Below, one piece after another: positions 11,037-22,843 of a DNA stretch of 64,000 nucleotides. The stretch is from Bisporella sp. PMI_857 (Eukaryota > Ascomycota > Leotiomycetes > Helotiales > Helotiaceae). The first letter of the stretch is position 1. Every line of letters begins with the position of its first letter. The DNA lies in the NCBI GenBank assembly GCA_021307315.1, contig JAJSPD010000002.1:620001-684000 (forward strand), written 5' to 3'. A program made the translations under genes and the position numbers. The notes below the pieces were generated by a model that ran no database searches, had not been told where the DNA came from, and saw only the letters and a list, made by a program, of their open reading frames with translations.

Positions 11037-12477
11037 GCATCAATCGAATTTCCTCTTATGGTAAGAATGAACCTTATAAATTGATGGTGTACGCACCTTC
11101 CAGAGGCACAGTAATAAGCCTTAAGCAGAACGGCCTAAGTTCCTCTTTATGGAGTATGGGGCGCTGCTCGGTGTGGAGTAAAGTTTCGTGTTAAGATCCC
11201 AGATAATGGCAATTAATTTACTATCTATTTAAGTGATGCTTGAATAAACCCTGTATAGGGCTGGGGTGCCCCTCCGTTACGTCCGAACTGGGGATTCGCC
11301 ATATAGAGTTCGTCAGCCTTACGCGTTGACGAGTGTGCTCACCGTCACGAATTTCCATCTTATATCCTTGGCGTTTAAGCCGCAGGTGAAGGGCGGACTC
11401 TTGCGCGGTAGATGTTTATCGAGGTAAATGCCGCACGAAAGCTCCTTCCACATCTATCAAAGACGGCTCTTACGGACGCCATGACCAAAAAAAAAACAAC
11501 GTCCGTACATATCACTCATCTTTAGTGGCACACCGTCTTTCAAATAAGTCCCTTGCTACCCAACAAACATACTTACTTGACAGGCATATCCACTCTTAAG
11601 TAAGTCAAATTGACCAATCATCTTGAAGTATAGCAGCTATCGTTTGGCAGGTGTCAAGACTCTAAAAGGATGTGTTGGCCAGGATAATGATCCTTCAGTT
11701 GTCTCTTCTGGTGAGTTTCCGTCGACTTTCGGACACTCCTATTCGTTGTCTTCTCGTTCAATGCATTCCTATTCGCACCACTTTTCGTTTACGAGTAGGC
11801 CTATGCAAATTGGTTAGTCGTATCAGATCTCTGATTCCTTTCGCGATGGTTAAGATCGGAAGGGTGGCACTGCGCCGTTGCCATACATCTGGAAGCCTTG
11901 GCTATCTGAAGACACTAAAGTTATGGCCCATCAAGACTATGGAAACGACTGAAGAAGATGATGATGCACACAAGGCGGGAGTCGAGCACATGTCATATCG
12001 TGTTCTCATTATCCAGCCAACCTGCTCTGTGCTATAAGGAATAGCAATCGAGAACAGGAAGCTATTTTATTTCTTACTCTGCATATTGCACACATCCAAT
12101 ACCTATTCCTTCCCGAAACCCAGCATTTCCCATTTCCATTCAATCCTAGTTTTCGTTGTAGATGTTAAAGCACCAAGCTCCAGACGCCGTTGAAGTGCTG
12201 TACGCCGCCCGTTTCCTATCACGGGATGTATATATAAGAGAATGATAGAAAGAGATAGTATTCTGATCTGCCCAATTGACCACCCAATGCTGGTATTCTG
12301 ACACGCAAACAATGCTTCAAGTACGACGGGTCGGGTATCTTGTATACGGTCGTAAAGAAATCGATTCTTCTCTCCGTGCTTATGCCTCTTTAAATCATCG
12401 AGACCTTCAAGATCTCTGTAATGGACTTTTTTAAATCGTAACAGGAAGATCAAAACTTCCCACACATTCAATCGTGT
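11037..12477. other. intergenic, no supported gene
   Basis: 1.4 kb between the ends of two convergent genes. The longest open frame (11672-12037, 121 codons) is basic, resembles nothing I know and overlaps other short frames. A frame at 12103-12471 (-) is probably 3' untranslated sequence of the zinc-finger gene. There is a short A run near 11487. Confidence 0.5.
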
Positions 12478-14781
12478 TCATGACATTTCCTCCTCCTCGT
12501 TAATTCTGGACACCCTGCTATCGCTAGGGCTCCCTCTACCATGACCTCTTATCGGTTCCGGAAGTGGCTCGTCCTTCATGCAAGCATTCTCTAACATATT
12601 GGTCCACTTCCCACTCGTGCCTGCATGGCTATGCTTAAGATGTTGTCTGAAATGATCCGCTCTGAAGAACTTTTTGGCATGATTGCACTCCCTGAATTTA
12701 TGCATTTCCTGTAGATGGATAATTCGTGCACCCCAATCCTGCTCTGTGGCGGTTGCGGTCTGATGGCCATTCACACCCGGTGACGAGACACCTGAGCGAG
12801 GGAAATCTTCTCCGCAATAACCACAGGAATCTGCATCATTAGGTCTTGTTGGGGAAGTATGGAACGCTGCAGCATAGTCAGATAATGCTGCACAAGACCA
12901 GGAATGGCGACGAAGATGTAGCGAATTTTGATGACGTTCCGCTTCATTTTTATTCTTAAACCGATTGCGGCAGTAAGCGCATTCGTACTGCTTCTCTTGC
13001 TCATGAGCACTGCGTCATGTTAGATGATTGTCTGTAGTTAGGGGTTGTGGTGTAAATACTTAAGGTCCTCCTGGGACTCGAATTTCTTAGGCTTCTTTGG
13101 ACAACATTCGCAAATAAATACGCCTTGCATTTGTGGTGTACTGTTTTTGTTTGAATGGCTAGCATCAGACAATTTGCGTGGAGTTACAAGTGGCCTGGAG
13201 TCAGAAGTATTCCGACCATGATTTGACCTTGAAATTGATCCTCGAGGACTCGTATTCTGAGAAAATGACGTTGGATAAGGTGATTCGCTGCCATCAGTAG
13301 GAGCTGGGGAGAGTCCGTTCGGGGACAATTTGCTGAATGAGTTCATACTCGTCATACTACTAGCATTGATGGAGAGAGCCGTGGATGTGTAAGAGGCAGA
13401 TCTAGGTCCAGAAGCTGTAGATGAAAATGAGCCCGACGCAGAATGATATCTAGGACCTGGGGATGATCGAGAACCGGACTCCCGTCGCCGAAAAAGATCA
13501 CTTGCATTGCCTACATTATTGAGAGCAGGAGTATCATCTACAGGTGGTGATGAGGCACGTCTCTTCTGTCCTGTTGCAACACCAGACAACAGCCCATCTT
13601 GCCGCGAGTAATCCTCAATTTTGAGACGCCTTAGACTAGTCTCTTCCATGTGAAAATGGACATCGTGGTCAGGTGATGCTCTAGCGTCGTAAACGTCTCT
13701 CCGGCTAGTGACACTCGATGCATCATCACATATACTTGCTACTGAACCACTTCCCGATCGCCGTGTGTATGGCAACGGCGATCTATCGGAGTCTGATATC
13801 TCATTCGGCGACCTAAAGTCAACTTGCCCTGATGAATACCTTGAAAATGGGTTTCCAGGTGACACAGCGGAAGATAAAGGTTCTGCCCATCGGGATAATG
13901 GGCTTTCTACAAAACTAGGCTTGCCAGGAAGAATAGGCAAAGACAATGGCTTTAGTTGAACCCCATATTGATGATCCATTGTAGTCATACGTGATGTTGG
14001 CGATGCATCATTTACAGAAGAACTGAAAGTTGATCTTGAATAGCCCCTTGGAGGAGTGGTATTATCGCTTCCTCTGCGGGCATCTAATTTCTGTAACTGT
14101 GACTTGTCGAATGCCTGAGCATTGCTCTGATATGTGTCATGCACAGAACTTTGAAACCGCGATCTTACGGAAGATGAAGGCTTATCAAATCCTGATCTAT
14201 TAAAAAATTAGTCCTAATTCCACCCTGTTGAACTCAATAAAACTATTAAAGAGAAGCCTAAACTATTGAAGGAAAGAGAAACGAAAACGGGCCGGTTTCA
14301 TTCCGCATAAAATATAGTTTTATACTGACCTGTTCAACCCTATGCTCATCGCTAGAAGACTCTGATACCCTTCGTCGATTGGCTCTGGATTGTTTATCGA
14401 GTAACCGGTCCGTCGTCCATCATCTTTAGCACTTGCGTCGTTCGAGAAACCCCCGTATAAACTCGACCCCGATGCCACATCTGGTGCAGATCTCTCCCAA
14501 TTATCATCTTCCCGCGGGTTTCTCCAATGCCATGCATGATCAGGTTCATTCTTCTCATTATCTGGAATATCGGGGACGTATCGGGGAGGTGGTAAGGGCG
14601 GCGGAACAGGTTCTCTTCTGTTTCTTATTGCCATCGGACCGGGTATATTCGCAGGAGAAGATGTGGAGTTGTATGAAGTTGCGCCGCCGGACGTTCGAAA
14701 CCGGTCAGAAGGATTCGAGTCTTGAACGTAGATCTGGGGTAGGGCTGGCCCCCTTGTGCGGGGAGAAATGGGAATGTTCAT
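12478..14781 (-). CDS. C2H2 zinc-finger protein, Ser/Pro-rich (706 aa)
   Basis: Three exons (14781-14330, 14196-13060, 13009-12478; introns of 133 and 50 nt) give 706 residues. The first 500 are low-complexity: a proline run (VPPPLPPPRYVP) in exon 1 and Ser/Thr-rich sequence after it. The zinc-finger region is C-terminal and crosses the second intron: a C-x2-C pair in FICECCPKKPKKF, then a classical finger (YECAYCRNRFKNKNEAERH followed by QNSLH), a further SCGYCGEDF pair, and a last atypical unit (FRECNHAKKFFRADHFRQH then LKHSH). This arrangement is common in uncharacterised filamentous-fungal C2H2 proteins and suggests a nuclear DNA-binding regulator. Targets are unknown. The frame is open at each junction and the splice sites are canonical. 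Confidence 0.85.
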
Positions 14782-16533
14782 GGTGAAGGGGTGATTGTCG
14801 TTTCTCGAAGAATGAATTTAAAGAATGACAGTGGGTCTTCTGCCTTTCAAACACGCCTCAATTCTTAAGGGGCAAGGCTGGTTCGGTGCTGCCGACAAGA
14901 AGAAAGGAATGAGGGCAAAAACATGAATAAATCATACAATGTGCCAAAGAACGAAGTCCTCCGATGAAGAAAAAGCCCTAGACTATAAGATATAAAAAAG
15001 AAGGGTATATATGGTAACAATTATTCTGAAAAGTGTGATCGACGGTTGAAGAAGAGGAGGCGGTTCAAGTTCGAGTCGAGTGGTAGAGCGAGCATGAGGA
15101 GTCGAGGATGAAGGACGTCCAACCGGGCGAGACTTCAGTGGTGCTAAGCTGGATTAGATGGAATTGGATATGGTGAGGTCAAACTGGAGAAGACATGAGG
15201 AGGACAAGGTGCTATGTACTGAGGACCGAGACGACTTGTACTATACTGCTGCTAGTGCTACTCTAGCTGAGTAATGCAGAGAAAGAAGAGTGTTGTCCTG
15301 TGTAAATTGGAGTTTATTGAAGGAGGAGATTGGCGAGGCTAGGAAAGGAGGGGGTGGAGCCAGAAAAAAGCGTGGTTTTATTAATTGATGGATACAGTAG
15401 CTTTCATCAAGGCTCGTGGCGCTATACAAGGGACCCGAGAAACTCAGAGCGCAACCTTTACAGCAGAACTGAACAAGGTTCAGGGTTCCGAAATGAAGGT
15501 AGGGCTACAGTAATACTTAGCGTCTTGAGATTTACGGACGTACTCCGTATACAAAAAAGTTGGCAGAGGCGATTTACAAGATGGGGAACTCTTGTAGGGC
15601 TTACCCAAGAAAACTAGGCGTGCTGTCTAAGGTACCGTACATTAGTAGTCTGTAGTCGCCTTACGTGAGGGATGTTTGGAATGTAGAAGAAGGATCTAGT
15701 GAGCTTACTCGTACCTACCTATCCACAACTCACGACTCGCTCTTGAACGTATCTCCTGCGATGCTGCTATGTTGTTGTCTTCATCCTAGTCCGACTTAGT
15801 AGAAAGCTGGAAAGGTGGCAATCTATTCGGAGCTGCCATAGATCCGAAACGACCAAGATCTTGCATAGACCGCAAAACGAGTCGAGCATGTATAGTAAAA
15901 GGTTCAGATAGAGTTCGGAACTCGTTTTGCTAAGATCAATAATACAGTACTTGTACCGTTGTTGCCTTCTCCATGTCGCTCTCACGCTCCCCAATCCGTG
16001 CCTGTCCTTGCGCAAGACTCAACGGGATCGCCACGGGGTCCAACATCAATATGCAGTATTGAAGGGGGTGTCTGGAGCGATCATCCATCGTACGAGTAAC
16101 TTTGTTATTTATCCATGGGTTTGCGGAAGCAGAACAAGGGATCTAAAAACTAGACTGGGTATGGCCATAACCCTACCAGCCTACCTACCCCTTTCACGAC
16201 CTACAAACCCTGTTATCACGGCCGCGCACCAGCAGGGCTAGCCACTCCGCTCCTCTAAGCAAGAAGGAAGCTGGTTAGTGACTAATGAGATCCTTCGGTC
16301 AGGCTTTGGGCGAGTCTTGTTTCGCTTACAGCTCTCAGCCCTACCTATGTCATAGCCTGTTCACTTGAATTTGCTGGCAAGGTTGCACCCGCACCTTGCA
16401 CCCATAAAAAGAGGTGTGCTCAGAATTTTGCCTTGTGCTGGCTACCTGAATCTAGTCGAGTTCGCCCTTTTTCGATTTATCGGTCTATTGTTTTTGTTAG
16501 CGAAGACAGAAACCCTGTGCCACGATTTCGCAC

Positions 16534-16569
16534 TTTTTTTTAAAAAAAATTAATTTTTTAATTTTTTTT
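16534..16569. repeat. AT-only palindromic tract
   Basis: T8-A8-TTAA-T6-AA-T8 in uninterrupted order. The T8/A8 halves are mutually complementary and could extrude as a hairpin; it may also act as a poly(dA:dT) nucleosome-excluding element. It lies in the gene-poor stretch with no gene adjacent. Confidence 0.7.
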
Positions 16570-19500
16570 GGGAATAATGTGTCTTGCGGTCTCACTGCCT
16601 ATTCTAACAACTGATCCCATCAGCATCACGAGGCAAGTATAGCTTAGCGAAGCCAGCAGGAAAAGGCCGCCACGGGCAGCAGCCTGAGATTGCTAATGGT
16701 CGTTAGTACAGTGCAACATCGGGTTCTCGCAGCCCAGTCTTTTATATTGTTGAATTGTAGCTCTTGTCACACAAGTGAGGATGAAATGACTCTGAAGTGT
16801 TTTTATAGGCACACAATTGACATGACATGTAATGTCGTACGCTGCCAGACATCCATTTCCAATACTTTGTTAATCCGGTGCATTAGAGTTGCTGCGGGAA
16901 ACATCCTATCACACCTCTGAAAATCAAAGCACTTTGCATTTGCAGCACTTCCTTGAACTTGGTGTAGCCAATCTGGCAATTCATCTGGATGATGTGCATG
17001 TCCGGGATATACGCGCCCCCACAGAACCTAGATGTTGCAGAATCCCAAGTACCTTTGCATCCGTTTACCAATATATGAATTTTGTAGTGTAGGGGGCCGG
17101 GCGCCTCGCGGTGGGAGTCTTTTGGATTGTTACTATAGCAAATTTCGATATACACTTTATCGGAAGTCAACGGCTGTCAGCGGTTTTACTCAACAAACTC
17201 ACTCTCTATCGTCTCCTCAACTTGACTTTGATATGAGGCCAGGCCCATAGCGGTTGTGGCCTAACCCTGCAGAGTATGATACTAGACATCCCCCTCAAAT
17301 GCTAAACACTTCAGACTCCGGCAATAATGCGAATCCTCGTTGTTGGCTCCGTGTGTCTTATCCGGCACAATATAAGATGCCCACCTCATTCAGGCGCTTC
17401 AGTATCTGTTGCGTATGCGCGCGCGCTTGAAGAGGATTCGGCGATGCAACATTCGTAACGCACCCATAGATCTGCGTCAGAATTGGCGGCGGCCACCAAC
17501 CTCAGGCGACTCATTCCAAGATCAGACACGAGCTACCGATCTCTTTCCCAACCCATAAGACGGATTTGATTAATGGTGGCAGGTGATTCGCTATCCAGCT
17601 GGTTGATATTGCGCCTGCAGTCACAACGTCGTGGCTGCATCTTGACCTCATGCGCACAGTACGGGAAGAACTTACCTCAGGCCAAAACGTGACGATACTT
17701 TCGTCTCCAAGGAAGTGGCGGAATAACGGTGTGACCTAACTTTATGGAGGCCATACCTCCCAATGAATATCTGGTAAGTGAAGCCGATATAGGACGTATC
17801 ACCGTATTTGCTAAGAAGGCTTGCAACATGTAAACCTTAATTCCAGAACTGCATGCATTCATCTGGAGTATCAGAGCCGACAGTGCATCAATGGAAAAGG
17901 TGGACGATTCCGAAGTCCGCACCTGGCTGAAATAACATAAGCTGCTGCTTTTTTCAGTCGCGTCAAAAAAAGAAAAGAACAAAATGACACGAGACATTAC
18001 AAAGACGGGATTTAACTGGAAAAGGAAAGTGTTGCGTGCATATTTCTAACTGGGAAGCATGGACTAGTTGGTGAACGATTCCGCCCTGGACCACGGCACG
18101 GGAAGAGCACGATCATATTCAGCCCTGCAAGCTGTGCCACACACTTACATGGATTTTGGTTGCCTCACATCCGAAGGCTCCCATTTTTGGTCAGATCGAT
18201 ATTTCATGTCCTTCACTCTCGCTTCACACACCGAAGGTATGTTAGCCCTTGTTCCTTTGCACTTTTCCATTTGTGCCCCAGTGCATTGCTTCGACGTCGA
18301 CAATAGAGAGGGTGGATCTGGAGCATATATACGTCACTTTCACAGCGCAGTTTACCCAGGTAGCTGTAGGGTCATGATCCTGCATGAATGAATAAGCATG
18401 ACCAATCGCATACACTCACCAATGGCGTCGAAGCAGTGATCCGAAAAAGCTTCAACAGCAAGTCGTTTTTACAAAAGTATATGACACAGCAAGTACATAA
18501 ATAACTGATCCACGCGAATGCTCCACTCAGAAGTGCATTCTAGAAGAACTCCTTCACTTCATGTAACCACACCTTTAGGTCTTCCAGCACACTGCACACT
18601 CCTGTCATATGAGAATGTGCATACACCAACACGTTTTCCTGCAGTACAACCAATCACCTTGATCAATCAGAAGAAGATGGTGTGACTCGAATGTCCATAT
18701 AGATTCTGCCCTTTGGCTACTCAGCCTGAATTTCTGACAAGATTTTGGGCCAAAGGAGGGGTATGAGGGCAGCGCCTTCCTTGAATACTGGTTATTGATG
18801 GATTGATATTGTTCTAAAAAAAATACATGCGAAAGAAAGAATTTGCACTACACCACAAGTTTAAAGCTGATATTCAGCTTCCTGTGACAGACGAGCGGCA
18901 ACTTTTGCCGCAACCTATGTCTAGCAAACGGATAACCCCGACAACAATAAATTTCACAATGCTGAGGCGTATTAAATCAAGCAGTACTAAACAACACTTT
19001 ATCTGCTTAGTGGGCCTCGTACACCATACATCGTAAATCCAGATGCGTCAGAAGTGGGGATCCAACAACACTGATAGGTTTCCCGACGGGTGCAAATATA
19101 CGGCACAGCACATAGATCAGATGATGCGGTTGAGCGATCCCGACTAGACGAATGCCGGTAAGGGCATGTATGATATTTATTTTGCTTAAGAATCATTACA
19201 ATCTGTCATTGACTTCTGTCTTTGGACGACTGTAGCTTTTTGTAAGATATATGCGCGATAAGGCGTTGCGAAATACGGTAAGGGTTCTTCGTTGATAACG
19301 CCTAAGTCTGGCTAAATTACACGACTTCAGGAGTCACAAGGAATTCCGAAAAAGGGAAAAATAGCACGAATACTAGTCAGACTTATCTCGCCGAAAGCTG
19401 CAAACTACTGACGCCGACGGTACCATAATATGACGGAAATTATGGAATATTCTGTAGCGCTTCGAGCCACGAGGCTGACAAGGATGCAGATTTGCCTTAC

Positions 19501-20190
19501 AGCAAGACGAGAGAGATGGCGCGTCCAAGAACTCTACTTAAGCCACTGGAAGCAACCCCACATCGCCTTGCGGTAGGGTTTTATTTTCATTTATCCTCTT
19601 CCGAACCCTATAATGTCATTCGGTGGTCAAAACCACCTAAACCTGTTTCTTCCCACGCCGAGGTACAATGCAGGGCTGAACAGCCGGGCTAAAAACTTCG
19701 GCGCTTTATTTGATGTCGAATCACTGCCGCTTCTCCATGCTGAAGTCGTAACAAGGAGACGAATATACTCCACACTCGTGCCTTGGCCAGCTCTGAGACT
19801 TCGCCTTGTCTCCACCTGACAAGGCTTAACTGGTTTGTCGCAAGATTACCAAACATTTGCATTTATTGCTCCGATTTATTACTGCTTTGAGGGGGCATTT
19901 GCGTTTTGTGGAAGCTAGATGGGGCCTTCACCGATAGAGAGGCGAAAAATGAAAATGAAAAGAAATACGAAGCAATATTGGATTTTCAGCTGGTGTATAT
20001 TTTCAGCATTAAGCTATGGACACGCAAGTAATCATGTACAGTCATGGAATAAATACTTGGCTGGTCAGGTGGCTTGCCGACCGAGGTCCCGACGTAAAAC
20101 CTTGGTCACAAAGCCCAATTGCAGCATTAACCAGAATCTGATGGTGCTCCGAGCCGTGTTTCGTGTTCCTGTGTAGACTGCAAAACGGCG

Positions 20191-20217
20191 CATACATACA
20201 TACATACATACATACAT
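20191..20217. repeat. (CATA)n microsatellite
   Basis: Nearly seven perfect tandem copies of the tetranucleotide CATA in the gene-poor stretch. Likely length-polymorphic between strains. Confidence 0.95.
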
Positions 20218-21380
20218 GTGCATTTTTAAAGATCTTACTCTGTCAATCTTGTCCTGTACAGGACCTGAAAACTTTAAAGCTACAAGCTAATCATATCCAT
20301 AGACCTGGATCGCGGGCGGGGAACAAAGGCAGATCTGCGTAAGGGGCGTTCTTGATATCGGCAGTTGAGGCTGCTCGGTCAGGGAAAATCTTCCCTGCTA
20401 TCCGACATTCAGACGCTAGAGGCTCCGTCCAACAAATCTACTCGTACATGGAATCAATAACACAAATCAACGATGCAGATGCAAGGTTTCGCCATTGGTA
20501 AAGCAGAGAGTTTAATAGGTGCAGATTTTGTCTCATCTTTTTGAAGATCATTGCTGTGGCTACATGGAATATTACTCGTGCTACCAGGAGCTATGGGAGG
20601 CTATTTGTGTGAGGATCTGCCATCTAGGGCTGAAGGACACGGTGTGAGTGGGAGCAGCAAAATAAACCTGACTCGCGCTAAGCCTGCTTTCTTTGGGTTC
20701 CTCTAAACATGAGGCAATCTTGTGTAACCCAACGGTCAACGTCCTGACTTTGGTAAAGTGTTCTGTTTCGAAGGGTAAGTGGCGCGAGGTGTCTCTAACA
20801 ATCGGATTCTTCGCTTTGGACGTCGATCTCTAGGAGCCAGGGAAGGTCCTCTGATAATGTCTGGATAGAATCTCCAATGTATCACGGCAAGGTAGCATGC
20901 GTACTTAAATAGGCATCTGTATTCCTGGTCAAAACGCATAGCTCCTCCTTTTTGAATGATCCGGATATTTTCCACACCCCTATTCGGCCGAGACATTTGG
21001 GATTAAGCCGACAATTATCTGAGAGCATCCCGATCTTGCAGACGGAGAAATTCTTCCAATATGCAGGGGAGAGGAGAACATGCGATGAAAGAGCGAAAGA
21101 ACTAAGCGAGGCGGCTGCCAAGCCGAGCATCCAAATGTTCTGCCTCAGGTACTAACTTAAAAAATGGCCCTCCCACAGATCCCAATATTGATGTGACACA
21201 AGCCGCCGTAGATTGAGAGAAGCCTTCACCAGAGTTTCTTGCGCCTCATCGAGACTACAAAGGAAACTTGATCACCTGACTACATCGCATACCCGCTCAC
21301 CAGCATCTTTTAATAAGCAACGTTGAGCTTCAATTTTAGGCAGTATAGAATCTCCAGAGGATGGTCACAAGCTTGCCAAG

Positions 21381-22843
21381 ATGGAGTTTGCATCAGCCAA
21401 TAAACCATTATCACGGATTCCCGGTGACGACGAACTCTATGTAGGAGGGTAAGTGGGCTTTCTGATTTTGGTATTGCCTCTTACCAAGCACCTCAATCTT
21501 AGCTAACTGGCAAACCAGTATTTTCGGGCTCAGTCGTCCAGATATGATGCAGGAGGCAGGCATAACACATGTCGTCTCAGTACTGAGGTATGACTTTGCG
21601 AATTTCGTGGGCTGGGACAAGTACGAGCATCTAGAAATAGATGCTTTGGACGTCGAGGATGAAAACTTACTGGGGGAATTTGAGAAGACTGGGAGCTTTA
21701 TTGAGAACGGACTGAGAGAAGGGAAGGATGGGAGGAAAGGAGCGGTACTTGTTCACTGGTAAGTAACTTTTGTCGTTCTAGCTCTTACAGATCTCCTTGA
21801 TATGACTGAATATGGGAATCTACTTTCTCTATCAACCATATCACTGGTTCTCTTCGCAATGCCAGACCTGGAGCATCCAGACAATGTGTGATTTGAAGCA
21901 TTCCTGCTCACCTCAGTCACTATCAATGCTCTGAAAACCTGCTGACGTCTATTTTTTTTTTTATGCTAGTGCGGTTGGCAAGTCCCGGTCCGTGACTGTT
22001 TGTATTGCGTTTCTATTGCGGAAATACAATTGCACAGTAGAATCAGCACTCAAGCTTATACAAAAGGTAAGAGAGATTGCTGAGCCCAACGAAGGATTTA
22101 TGAAGCAACTGGAGCTTTACAAAGAAATGGGATGTCCAAGAGATATTGATGGCCATCCACGGTATCAGCGGTGGTTATACCAAAGAGAAGTAGATTTGGC
22201 ACTCGCAGCTGGAATGGCACCAGATACGCTACGATTCGAGGATGAGCAACAGCAGGAACAGCAGGCCGGCGGAGAGAAACAAGTTGAGTTACGATGTAGG
22301 AAGTGTAGGTAAGTTAATGTGTCTGAGTTGTTCAGAGGATATCACACAGCGATATCCAACCTATGATAAATGCCTGACATCTGCCTACTCATTTTTAGAC
22401 AGACTTTAGCGACCACACCGTACCTCGATAGCCATCTCCCAAATTCTTCCATAAGACCGGCTACAATACAAAGTAGCCGTATATCAAGTCCCACGACGAA
22501 TTTACCGCCTGCGCCGTCGTCCAATGTTTGTACCCATCACTTCCTCCACCCTCTCTCCTGGATGCGGACAGAACTCGAACAAGGGCTTCTCAGCGGCAAG
22601 CTGGAGTGTCCGAACGCGAAATGCAAAGCCAAGCTGGGCCAGTATGCCTGGCAAGGCATGAGATGTAGCTGTGGGGCCTGGATATGTCCGGCCTTCAGCC
22701 TGCAAAAGGGACGGATCGACGAGGTTACGCTGAAAGCAGGTGTTGGGCAGGGTGCCGGACGGAAGAATGGATTCAGGGTTGCAGATATTGGGGCGGCTGG
22801 CATTCGAGTACCGCCGAACGTAAGGGGTCCTGAGAAAATGTAA
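21381..22843 (+). CDS. YVH1: dual-specificity protein phosphatase, YVH1/DUSP12 family
   Basis: Four exons (21381-21448, 21519-21758, 21970-22308, 22399-22843) give 363 residues, the family's usual length. The N-terminal phosphatase domain starts at IPGDDELYVGG and contains ITHVVSVLRYDF and the P-loop HCAVGKSRS (residues about 102-110; Cys103 nucleophile, Arg109) rebuilt across the 211-nt second intron. The C-terminal half has the YVH1-specific zinc-binding domain: RCRKCR (about 211-216), CTHHFLHPLSWM, LECPNAKCKAKLGQY and MRCSCGAWICPAF. In yeast YVH1 works in late 60S ribosome maturation, releasing Mrt4, through the zinc domain; the same role is inferred. The start ATG at 21381 opens the conserved frame directly; an out-of-frame ATG lies 20 nt upstream at 21361. 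Confidence 0.93.

Larger units (their letters stand above)
14782..21380. other. long gene-poor stretch (6.6 kb)
   Basis: The first few hundred bases should be the promoter and leader of the zinc-finger gene, and the last few hundred the YVH1 promoter. In between I find only short unconnected open frames (up to about 107 codons) on both strands, with no recognisable domain, no spliced model that joins conserved blocks, no terminal repeats and no transposase or reverse-transcriptase remnant. Simple sequences inside it are listed separately. It could contain non-coding RNAs or old, decayed repeat DNA, neither of which can be judged by eye. Confidence 0.45.

Noticed and set aside
11672..12037. 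121-codon open frame as a gene
   Set aside because: No recognisable content, overlaps another frame of similar length, and has no supporting splice structure.
12103..12471. 122-codon frame directly downstream of the zinc-finger gene
   Set aside because: Most likely 3' untranslated sequence; composition and lack of domains do not support coding.
15055..15105. GAGTGGTAGAGCGAGC resembling a tRNA A box / D arm
   Set aside because: No B box or cloverleaf follows within 100 bases.
17390..17430. GCGCGCGC run with flanking CTTCAG/TTGAAG as a possible terminator or structured RNA
   Set aside because: The arms are too short and the spacing too irregular to claim a structure.
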